The notes beneath the pieces were generated by a model, which worked only from the letters and a program-made list of their open reading frames with translations, was not told the DNA's origin and searched no databases. 5,727 nt of DNA from DATJYV01 sp035499415 (GTDB lineage Bacteria; Bacteroidota; Ignavibacteria; UBA10030). The stretch covers positions 1 to 5,727 of the forward strand of contig DATJYV010000035.1 of NCBI GenBank assembly GCA_035499415.1, read 5' to 3'. The translations under genes were made by a program, and so were the position numbers. Positions 1-5,727 of the stretch are shown here, in pieces. Position 1 is the stretch's first letter, and each line of letters starts with the position of its first letter.

Positions 1-1
1 A

Positions 2-1060
2 TACCGGATCACGTTCGAGGACACGGTTATCGCCGGTGTCGGCTCTAATCCCGACCAGTTCCTGACGAAGAATTTTACGCTGGCAAAAATCACGAACCTG
101 CCGACCATCGACACGATCATCAGCCGAAGCCCGGCGCTCGCGGATACAAGCGAACAACCCGTGACCGACGGTTTCCAATTGGTTCTCAAGAATGAGAAAT
201 CGTTTGGCGTGAACGCGGCTCTTTCCAAATGGAGCAATCCGGCGGACTATCCGTTCCAATTCCAGCAATGGCGCGAAGGATTCATCGTCGGGCAGGAGAA
301 GCCGACGGACTACCGCATCGTATTCGGTCAGGTGGGGAAGGATACATCCACCCCTTACATGATTGCCTCGGGTCTGACGCCCGCCGCACAGCCGGTGAAC
401 TTCTCCGTCTATAATATCTCGGAGAACAACAAGAAAATTCAATTCGCCTTCCTTGAGCTCGATGCTTCGACGGGAGCGGGCAAATTCAGCGCCGTCTATG
501 ACCCATCGCGCCCGGGAAGCACACGAAGCGACTATATTGTCTTTCTTGAACAAAATGCATCGGACTCCACCATTATCACGTGGGGATTGAACCTTCTCTT
601 TGATTCAACGAAGACGAACCCGTCGGCGGGAGATACGCTCAAGATCGTCCTTTCAAAAATATTCCGGGCGACGGATGTTTTTGAGTTCTCGACGACGGGG
701 CACACGATCGATGCAAACCTCGCAAAGTCGGGTCTCGACCAGATCAAAGTGGTGCCGAATCCGTACGTGGCCGCGGCGACCTGGGAAGAGAGAAATCCGT
801 TCTCCTCGGGGCGCGGACCCCGGTCCATCCACTTTACTCACCTGCCCGCGGTGTGTACAATCAGGATCTACAACGTTGCCGGCGCACTCGTCGCGACGAT
901 CGACCATAATGTTCCGGACCAGGCGCTGTCGTACGGAGGCGTGGCGGAATGGAACCTTCTGACGAGAGACAATCTGAGCGCCGCGTACGGCATTTACATT
1001 TACCACATCGACGCCAAGGGTATCGGTGAGAAGATCGGCAAATTTGCGGTGATCAAATGA
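2..1060 (+). CDS. 3' part of a secreted protein with a C-terminal T9SS-sorting-like domain
   Basis: The reading frame is open from the left edge, so this is the C-terminal 352 residues of a longer protein. The GTG at 161 is internal, because the frame continues upstream without a stop (YRITFEDTVIAGVG...). The last ~105 residues (about 248-352) form a recognisable beta-sandwich C-terminal domain: IKVVPNPY at 248-255, RSIHFTHLP at 274-282, CTIRIYNVAGALV at 285-297, GIYIYHI at 330-336, and a terminal GKFAVIK. Domains of this type end many secreted proteins of Ignavibacteria, Chlorobi and Bacteroidetes, and are related to T9SS sorting domains and FlgD-like Ig folds. The N-terminal ~245 residues are beta-rich and Ser/Thr/Asp-rich with no recognised catalytic motif, so the molecular function is unknown. 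The stop codon overlaps the start of the downstream PorV-like gene (ATGA), which suggests co-translation. Secretion and surface attachment are inferred from the C-terminal domain; the signal peptide would be off the window. Confidence 0.85.
   Translation, partial: YRITFEDTVIAGVGSNPDQFLTKNFTLAKITNLPTIDTIISRSPALADTSEQPVTDGFQLVLKNEKSFGVNAALSKWSNPADYPFQFQQWREGFIVGQEKPTDYRIVFGQVGKDTSTPYMIASGLTPAAQPVNFSVYNISENNKKIQFAFLELDASTGAGKFSAVYDPSRPGSTRSDYIVFLEQNASDSTIITWGLNLLFDSTKTNPSAGDTLKIVLSKIFRATDVFEFSTTGHTIDANLAKSGLDQIKVVPNPYVAAATWEERNPFSSGRGPRSIHFTHLPAVCTIRIYNVAGALVATIDHNVPDQALSYGGVAEWNLLTRDNLSAAYGIYIYHIDAKGIGEKIGKFAVIK
1048..1060 (+). promoter_or_regulatory. Stop-start overlap (ATGA) with weak ribosome binding site
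   Basis: GGTGA at 1048-1052 lies four bases before the ATG at 1057, and that ATG shares bases with the TGA stop at 1058-1060. The Shine-Dalgarno match is weak, so initiation of the PorV-like gene probably depends on ribosomes finishing the upstream secreted-protein gene. The overlap is seen directly; the coupling is inferred. Confidence 0.6.
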
Positions 1061-2103
1061 GCCGTCCGACGATGCATCAGACTCTGCGCACCCCGCCCGC
1101 CGTCGCCGCCCTGGCGTTGGCGGTCTTCTTCTTTTCTACGGCATCCGGCCAGGTCACGAAGGTAGGCACGACGGCGGCAACATTCCTCAGCATTCCGGTG
1201 GGCGCCCGCGCGCTCGGGATGGGAGGCGCGTTCGTCGGTGTCGCGAATGATGCTTCGGCCATGTACTGGAATCCTGCGGGAATCGCACCTCTCGTGAAAA
1301 CGGAGGCCCTGTTCTCCCACGCGGACTGGATTGCAGACATCGGTTTCAATTACGGCGGCATCGTCATCCCTCTTCATGAATTTGGGACGATCGGCCTCAA
1401 CTTCACCTCGATGTCGATGGACGACATGGAGCGGACCACGGAAGACCAACCCGAGGGGACCGGCGAAATGTTTTCAGCGGGGAGTCTCGCAGTCGGGGTT
1501 TGCTACGCGCGCAGTCTGACGGAGTGGTTCTCCATCGGGGCGAACATCAAGTATATCAACGAGCACATTTGGAACTCCACGGCCTCGGGTTTTGCGATCG
1601 ACCTCGGCACGCTGTTCCAGACGCCGTTCGACGGCCTGAAGTTTGGCGCCGGCATTTCTAATTTCGGCCAGAAGTTGCAGATGTCGGGCTCCGACCTGAG
1701 CGTCCTGAAAGACATATCGCCCAATAACGGAAACAACCCCAACGTCCCGGCCGCCTTGACGACGGATGCATTCGACATTCCGTTGGTCCTTCGCATCGGT
1801 TTTGCGTACGAGCCGATCGTCAATGAGGACGAGCACCTGACGCTCGCCGTCGACGCGGCGCACCCGAACGATAACTCCGAGAGTCTCAACCTCGGGGGTG
1901 AATTTACGGTTCTGAACGAGCTTCTGGCGCTGCGGGCGGGATACAAGGCGCTCGGCGCGCTCGACAGCGAGGAAAAGTACACACTCGGCGGCGGCGTGCG
2001 GTACGAATTCACGCCGGGCATGATCGCCCACGTGGATTACGCCTACGAACAATTTGGTCGTTTGCAAAGCGTTCACAAATTTGCCATCACTCTTCAATAT
2101 TAG
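1057..2103 (+). CDS. PorV/PorQ-family outer-membrane beta-barrel protein
   Basis: The protein has 348 residues. A signal peptide (hydrophobic core about residues 15-28, likely cleavage after ASG at 29-31) is followed by a hallmark region at 50-77: ARALGMGGAFVGVANDAS, then AMYWNPAGIA. This is the conserved N-terminal plug-like motif of PorV/PorQ and more distantly FadL-type barrels. The rest alternates amphipathic strands (for example GTIGLNFTSM, FSIGANIKYI, LKFGAGISNFG, LALRAGYKALG, YTLGGGVRYEF) and ends HKFAITLQY, a C-terminal aromatic residue typical of outer-membrane barrels. Known PorV proteins bind T9SS cargo after the translocon and deliver it to the attachment complex; many FCB genomes carry several paralogs, so a dedicated or alternative role is possible. 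The ATG at 1057 is preceded by a weak GGTGA four bases upstream and overlaps the preceding stop. An ATG at 1072 (residue 6) is an alternative start that would also leave an intact signal peptide. No symbol is given, because the true porV ortholog cannot be told from paralogs here. Confidence 0.88.
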   Translation: MSRPTMHQTLRTPPAVAALALAVFFFSTASGQVTKVGTTAATFLSIPVGARALGMGGAFVGVANDASAMYWNPAGIAPLVKTEALFSHADWIADIGFNYGGIVIPLHEFGTIGLNFTSMSMDDMERTTEDQPEGTGEMFSAGSLAVGVCYARSLTEWFSIGANIKYINEHIWNSTASGFAIDLGTLFQTPFDGLKFGAGISNFGQKLQMSGSDLSVLKDISPNNGNNPNVPAALTTDAFDIPLVLRIGFAYEPIVNEDEHLTLAVDAAHPNDNSESLNLGGEFTVLNELLALRAGYKALGALDSEEKYTLGGGVRYEFTPGMIAHVDYAYEQFGRLQSVHKFAITLQY

Positions 2104-2201
2104 AGAAAGGAGGGAACCTCAATCCTGTTCTATCAATCCCGGTAACAAAGGACGTTCCTAATTCACTGATATTCATTCATCCACAAAGCACGGAGAACAC
2201 A
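2104..2201. other. 98-bp intergenic region between the PorV-like gene and the multi-module gene
   Basis: There is no stem-loop followed by a T-run, so read-through from the upstream pair is possible. The region has an orphan Shine-Dalgarno-like AAAGGAGG at 2106-2113 directly after the stop. A/T-richer stretches around 2158-2180 could hold a promoter, but I could find neither a confident -35/-10 pair nor a Bacteroidetes-type TTTG/TAnnTTTG pair. The functional ribosome binding site of the next gene is at its right end. Confidence 0.5.
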
Positions 2202-2204
2202 ATG
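2192..2204 (+). promoter_or_regulatory. Ribosome binding site and start of the multi-module secreted protein
   Basis: GGAG at 2192-2195 is six bases from the ATG at 2202. The ATG is followed at once by a Lys-Lys-Arg n-region and a leucine-rich core, i.e. a signal peptide, which supports this start. Confidence 0.75.
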
Positions 2205-4115
2205 AAGAAACGCCTACTGTACTCATTGTTGCTGCTCTGCATATGCGGTGTGGTGTCGCAGGCCCAGCTCAAAGACACGTTGACATTCCGCGTCTTCATG
2301 GGCATACAGATGCAGGATCAGAATTTCATGCCTGCCAGCGGCGACACTGTACGCGTGGTCGGAAGTTTCAACAATTGGTCGACGACCGACACGACGGTCC
2401 GCATGACGCGGCATAGTGGGTCCGACAGCGAATGGGTGTTGACGAGAAACCTCGATACCTCGTCGACAGCCAGCGTGTACGACCACAACGATACACTTTT
2501 CTACAAATTCTATATCAACCGTAACAACAATTATGAGGGCGTGAGCAATCGCGTGTATGCTCTCGTGAATGGAACTCACTCCACGCCGATAATCTACTTT
2601 AACGACGATTCGACGGCGCATGCCCCGGTGAATGTGACATTCCGGGTGAATATGTCCATCAAATGGCGTGAAGGCGTATTCCTTCCCCCGGGAGATGTTG
2701 TACTGGTCCCCGGAGACTTCAATGGATGGAGTACGACAGCCGATACACTCAAGAAAGACGTAAGCGACAGTATCTTCACGAAGACGAGGACGGCGCCGGC
2801 AAATACTGTCATACACTACAAGTTCTACAAAACGCCCGTCCGCGGCGGCCTCGACTGGGAGGGCAACCAGCCAACTGCCTCGACCAACCGTGAGTACACC
2901 GTTCCGGCCACCGGCGGCACTCTTCCCGTCGTGTGGTTCAATAACGACTCGACGTACGTCGCAACCGTGACGACGAACATCTTCTTCGAGACCGACATGT
3001 CGGCATTTACGACGATTGGTTGGTTCGTCCCCGCATACGACTCGATCCAGATCCGCGGAAGTTTTGAAGGCTGGAGCGGGACCAAAGCCACCCCGGACAT
3101 CGTTGTCGGCAGCAGGTGGCAATACACCGCAACAGGCCAGATCCTCCCGGTGAGCAGCGAAGTCGATTACAAGTTCTACATGAAGCTTGACTCGGCGCAT
3201 GCGGTCGCGAGATTCCCGGGATTGATTCCCGGCGCAGGCGGCAACAGCGATGGCTTCTACTACGAGCATCCGATACCGAGAGGGGACGGGAATATCCAGT
3301 TCATTGTTGCAAACCAGACGAATCAGTCGTCGGCCTTGCACTGGTACTCGGATGTTAACCCCTCGGGACTGCTCAAGAACACGACGGATTCCGTCAACGT
3401 GACCCTGAAAGTCAACATGGGACCGGCGACGCGCTATTCGAATCCGTTCAATCCATCGACGGATACGTTATACCTCATCTGGCAGGATGCCCTCTGGCGG
3501 TCTGCTCAACAACACAACCAGGGCTCGTTCAATGCCAATATGAAGATGACGCGTCAGGGAGTTTCGGATTCCGTCTGGACCGTCACATTCAAAGTGAAGG
3601 GCAAGGCGCACTACGGTATGATGTATACGTACCAGTATCGTAAACCGGATGCCTCGATCGTCGACCAGGGTGGCGGACTTGGCGGTCAGAATCTGTTCAT
3701 CGCCCGATTTATCCAGGCGACGAACAGCAGCAATGTCTGGCCCGCGAGCTATACCGCTCCGACCGACGTGTGGCAGAAGAACGCCCCTCTGCCCGGTGAA
3801 AGCGCCCAATTCACGACGGGTGTCGCGGCAAAATCCCCAGGACCTCCGGGCTCGTTCACGCTCTTCCAGAACTATCCGAACCCGTTCAACCCAACAACGA
3901 ATATTCAGTATACGTTGCCGATCACCTCGCCTGTCCGGCTGAGAGTCTACAATCTGCTCGGTCAGATGATTGAGGAACTGGTGAACAACCCGTCGCAAAC
4001 AGCGGGTACCCACGTTGTCGGGTTCGATGCTTCCCGGTTGACGACCGGAGTGTACTTCTACAAGCTCGAAGCAGGATCGTACAATGACGTCAAGAAGATG
4101 ATTCTGCTGAAGTAA
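2202..4115 (+). CDS. Secreted T9SS type A cargo with four CBM48/AMPK-like modules
   Basis: The protein has 637 residues. A signal peptide (MKKR then a Leu-rich core; likely cleavage after SQA, residues 19-21) is followed by four tandem modules at about 26-138, 143-252, 256-386 and 397-527, a short linker, and a type A T9SS sorting domain at 551-637 (QNYPNPFNPTT 556-566, VYNLLGQ 582-588, GVYFYKL 616-622, terminal KKMILLK). Modules 1-3 share a pattern: an F-x-V/T-x-M start strand, FxPxxD, then GSFNNW (54-59), GDFNGW (171-176) or GSFEGW (286-291), then YKFY (101, 206, 323), and a closing strand with F/WxNDS or WYSD. The G-S/D-F-N-x-W...YKF pairing is the signature of CBM48 and AMPK-beta glycogen-binding domains, whose Trp and Lys contact glucan. 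No catalytic domain is visible. A surface-displayed carbohydrate-binding protein is plausible but inferred; the modules could instead be structural Ig-like sandwiches. A strong terminator follows. Confidence 0.88.
   Translation: MKKRLLYSLLLLCICGVVSQAQLKDTLTFRVFMGIQMQDQNFMPASGDTVRVVGSFNNWSTTDTTVRMTRHSGSDSEWVLTRNLDTSSTASVYDHNDTLFYKFYINRNNNYEGVSNRVYALVNGTHSTPIIYFNDDSTAHAPVNVTFRVNMSIKWREGVFLPPGDVVLVPGDFNGWSTTADTLKKDVSDSIFTKTRTAPANTVIHYKFYKTPVRGGLDWEGNQPTASTNREYTVPATGGTLPVVWFNNDSTYVATVTTNIFFETDMSAFTTIGWFVPAYDSIQIRGSFEGWSGTKATPDIVVGSRWQYTATGQILPVSSEVDYKFYMKLDSAHAVARFPGLIPGAGGNSDGFYYEHPIPRGDGNIQFIVANQTNQSSALHWYSDVNPSGLLKNTTDSVNVTLKVNMGPATRYSNPFNPSTDTLYLIWQDALWRSAQQHNQGSFNANMKMTRQGVSDSVWTVTFKVKGKAHYGMMYTYQYRKPDASIVDQGGGLGGQNLFIARFIQATNSSNVWPASYTAPTDVWQKNAPLPGESAQFTTGVAAKSPGPPGSFTLFQNYPNPFNPTTNIQYTLPITSPVRLRVYNLLGQMIEELVNNPSQTAGTHVVGFDASRLTTGVYFYKLEAGSYNDVKKMILLK
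2277..3782 (+). repeat. Four tandem protein-level repeats (CBM48/AMPK-like modules)
   Basis: The modules lie at about 2277-2615, 2628-2957, 2967-3359 and 3390-3782, each roughly 110-130 residues. They align by protein motif (FxPxxD, then G-S/D-F-x-x-W, then YKFY, then a W/F-x-N/S-D end strand) but are clearly diverged at the DNA level, so they are old duplications rather than recent copies. The fourth is degenerate: the W-motif position reads IWQDALW and the YKFY position reads YQYR. Boundaries are approximate. Confidence 0.75.
3852..4112 (+). other. T9SS type A C-terminal sorting domain
   Basis: Residues 551-637 of the multi-module protein carry the full conserved set: FQNYPNPFNPTT, IQYTLP, VRLRVYNLLGQ, the GTH...FDASRLTTGVYFYKL segment and a basic-hydrophobic end. 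In the known system this domain directs outer-membrane export and is removed on surface attachment. The match is very strong. Confidence 0.92.
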
Positions 4116-4174
4116 TCTCGCTGCTTCCGCAGCCGGTCGTTCAACCCGGCCGTGAGAAGCGGGAGATGCATTCG

Positions 4175-4210
4175 AAAGGGAAGAGGCGCATTGCCTCTTC
4201 CCTTTTTTTT
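4175..4210 (+). terminator. Rho-independent terminator of the + strand genes
   Basis: A perfect 13-bp stem (4175-4187 with 4193-4205, AAAGGGAAGAGGC against its complement) has a 5-base loop (GCATT, 4188-4192) and runs into eight T at 4203-4210. It lies 60 bp after the stop at 4115. Read on the other strand, the hairpin is followed only by TTTCG, so it should be much weaker for the convergent gene. Confidence 0.93.
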
Positions 4211-4212
4211 AT

Positions 4213-5727
4213 CTAGAAGTGTCCCCGTGACGCGACAATATTCTCCAATTCCCGGAGCAGGGCGTTTGCCTGGGGCTCGAGAGGTCGGTAGCTGAGGGAA
4301 CGGCGAAGGTCGACAATTGCGGTGTCATATTCACCGATCTGTGCGTGGGCAAAACCAAGGAGGAAAAAGCGCGAGGCGTTCGCTTCGGGGCTGAACTCGA
4401 ATCTCCCGTCGCGCAGAAGCAGAGAAGCGGTGTCGATGACCGCGACCGCCTGATGCGCGTCATGACGCTCCACCGCCATGATCGCCAGCTTCATGTATGC
4501 GTAAGGATTTGGCTGGGCTGCGATGCATCGCCGGTATGCCAGAGCCGCCGAATCCATCTTCCCCTCCATCAGGTACGTGTCGGCCGCTCTCAGGAACGGC
4601 TGATACGAATAAGGAATCACCCTCCCGATGGTCAGATATTCCAGACGAGCGGCGTGGTAGTTGTGGACGGAAACAAAGTAATCCGCAAGAGCGTATCGCG
4701 CGTCCGACCAGTAAACCCTCCCCTCTGCGTAGCGCAACGCGAGCGAATCCACCGTCGAGCGCGGAATGAATCGAAATTGGGGGTCGGATGGAAACGGCCA
4801 CTTGTGCGTGAGAACCGCGATTCGCACCTCCCCGACCCGTTCGTCAAAAATGGTCGCTCCCGGGTCGTTTCCCACTGCGATTTCGGTTGTCGACGGCGGC
4901 GTGAATTCGATTTTGCCGAGCAATCCTTTCTCTGCGATCGTTCGTGTCCAGGTTTCTCCCATGAGCCGGTATCCGGCGAGGTTCGGGTGGAGATGTTCGA
5001 GGATGAGCTCATTCCCGACAATCCCGTGCGGCGAATTTGATTCGAACACAGAATCGACGGGGGAGACGACAGCATCGTCAAGCAGGCATTCCTGTTTCAA
5101 CACATTCTGAAATTCTTCCGAAGCGCGAAAACGGAGCGCGTCGAGGTCTTTCGCCCGCCAAAGATCTGCAAGGGCATTCCGATAATCTTCTTTCTCATAT
5201 TCGATCCTTCCGAGCTTGAACCAGGCATCGGCATAGTTGGTGTCGATCTGCACGGCCTTGCTCAATGCAGCGCGGGCTTCATCGATTCGATTCGATGCCT
5301 GGAGCGAGTCTGCGCTTGTCAGGAGCGCGGTGAGGACAAGACGGTTGGACTGACCCAAGGATGGCGAGAATTCTGAACGGAAAGGTTCGAGATCCTTGAC
5401 GTTGGATACGAGGGCGCTGAAAATGACCGGTACGCCTCTCGCGTGCGCCACGTCGACGATGGCGCGAATGTTCGACCGGTACTGTTCTTCCGCGGCTTCG
5501 TACGCGGGTCCATGGAACGGAATAAGCTGATCCCGAGCCATTTGCTCCATCAAGTCTGTGTTTCCCGCAGGCGACTGCTTCGCAAGCTCCTCGCGTATTG
5601 TGGCGATGACGTTCCGCAGGAGGAGAAACGTCCGGAAGTGGAGGAGCCGAATCACCAATCCGGTGACGAATCCGCTTCCAGCGATCCGGATCGACGACCC
5701 GGCACCGTAGATGCCGTAAAATTCGTT
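4213..5727 (-). CDS. C-terminal part of an SGNH/GDSL-hydrolase-like protein with TPR repeats
   Basis: The frame is open to the right edge, so the first 504 visible residues lack the true N-terminus; the TTG at 5658 is internal, not the start. The fragment opens with NEFYG (1-5), which fits the block III Asn region of SGNH hydrolases. A helical stretch follows, then a VPVIFSALVSN strand (about 99-109). Two TPR-like repeats come next (about 129-197, including YADAWFKLGRIEYEKEDYRN). Then comes a block V-like EHLHPNLAGY (244-253), whose His247 would be the catalytic His. The C-terminal half has several more TPR-like helices (about 341-438 and 451-497, e.g. FFLLGFAHAQIGEYDTAIVD). Family members act as esterases or acyl hydrolases/transferases; the substrate is unknown here. 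The nucleophile Ser block and any signal or membrane segment are off the window. It converges on the + strand genes and ends two bases from their terminator's T-run. Confidence 0.75.
   Translation of the reverse strand, partial: NEFYGIYGAGSSIRIAGSGFVTGLVIRLLHFRTFLLLRNVIATIREELAKQSPAGNTDLMEQMARDQLIPFHGPAYEAAEEQYRSNIRAIVDVAHARGVPVIFSALVSNVKDLEPFRSEFSPSLGQSNRLVLTALLTSADSLQASNRIDEARAALSKAVQIDTNYADAWFKLGRIEYEKEDYRNALADLWRAKDLDALRFRASEEFQNVLKQECLLDDAVVSPVDSVFESNSPHGIVGNELILEHLHPNLAGYRLMGETWTRTIAEKGLLGKIEFTPPSTTEIAVGNDPGATIFDERVGEVRIAVLTHKWPFPSDPQFRFIPRSTVDSLALRYAEGRVYWSDARYALADYFVSVHNYHAARLEYLTIGRVIPYSYQPFLRAADTYLMEGKMDSAALAYRRCIAAQPNPYAYMKLAIMAVERHDAHQAVAVIDTASLLLRDGRFEFSPEANASRFFLLGFAHAQIGEYDTAIVDLRRSLSYRPLEPQANALLRELENIVASRGHF

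Noticed and set aside
161..163. GTG as the start of the left-edge gene
   Set aside because: The frame continues upstream to the window edge with protein-like sequence, no signal peptide follows the GTG, and no Shine-Dalgarno sequence precedes it.
1474..2097. 207-residue open frame on the - strand
   Set aside because: It is a shadow of the PorV-like gene; the translation is Arg/Val-rich with no domain, and the + frame ends in a proper barrel C-terminus.
2113..2158. GGAAC...GTTCC inverted repeat in the 98-bp gap
   Set aside because: Five base pairs with a loop of over 30 bases and no T-run; not convincing as terminator, operator or riboswitch.
2209..2250. Lipobox at the Cys residues (13 and 15) of the multi-module protein
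   Set aside because: The Cys residues lie inside the hydrophobic core, too early for a lipoprotein cleavage site, and a good signal peptidase I site (SQA) follows at 19-21.
2223..3341. 372-residue open frame on the - strand
   Set aside because: It lies wholly inside the multi-module gene and is antisense to it. Its translation is rich in Arg/Val/His with no domain, whereas the + frame has a signal peptide, repeats and a sorting domain.
4132..4150. GCCGG/CCGGC hairpin before the terminator
   Set aside because: Only a 5-bp stem with a 9-base loop and no T-run; likely incidental beside the 13-bp terminator.
4345..5040. 231-residue open frame on the + strand
   Set aside because: It is antisense to the SGNH/TPR gene. 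Its composition is Arg-rich and low in structure, with no recognisable motif; the - strand frame has clear TPR and HPN motifs.
5656..5658. TTG as the start of the - strand gene
   Set aside because: The frame is open for 23 further codons to the edge, and those encode NEFYG, a family-like motif, so the gene begins beyond the window.

Overview
The window looks like chromosomal DNA from a member of the Fibrobacteres-Chlorobi-Bacteroidetes (FCB) superphylum, most likely an Ignavibacteria/Chlorobi-like or uncultivated relative. The main reason is the type IX secretion system (T9SS) signatures. The gene at 2202-4115 ends in a textbook type A sorting domain with the QNYPNPFNPTT motif. The gene at the left edge ends in the related VVPNPY...GIYIY...GKFAVIK C-terminal domain. 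Between them lies a PorV/PorQ-family outer-membrane protein. By eye the DNA is moderately GC-rich. The organism assignment is inference from protein motifs only. No mobile element, CRISPR array, tRNA or rRNA is visible.

Layout: (1) Positions 2-1060, + strand, hold the 3' part (352 residues) of a large secreted protein with a C-terminal sorting-like domain. (2) Positions 1057-2103, + strand, hold a PorV/PorQ-family beta-barrel whose ATG overlaps the preceding stop as ATGA, so the two are probably translationally coupled. (3) Positions 2104-2201 are a 98-bp gap without a convincing terminator; it contains a strong but orphan Shine-Dalgarno-like sequence and a normal ribosome binding site. (4) Positions 2202-4115, + strand, encode a 637-residue secreted protein: a signal peptide, four tandem beta-sandwich modules resembling CBM48/AMPK-type glycogen-binding domains, and a type A T9SS sorting domain. 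(5) Positions 4175-4210 hold a strong rho-independent terminator. (6) Positions 4213-5727, - strand, convergent, hold the C-terminal 504 residues of an SGNH/GDSL-hydrolase-like protein with tetratricopeptide (TPR) repeats; its 5' end is off the window.

How the genes fit together: the three + strand genes form a cell-surface set. Two encode probable T9SS cargo, and the one between encodes a member of the family that shuttles cargo from the translocon to the attachment machinery. The third protein could display several glucan-binding-like modules on the surface; its ligand is not known from sequence. The - strand gene is a separate transcription unit with a possible esterase/acyl-transfer role.

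Nothing here is plainly a new system. The most notable points are the cargo/PorV-like coupling, the array of four AMPK-like modules without an enzyme domain, and the SGNH protein in which TPRs sit between catalytic blocks and the usual block V Asp appears as Glu.
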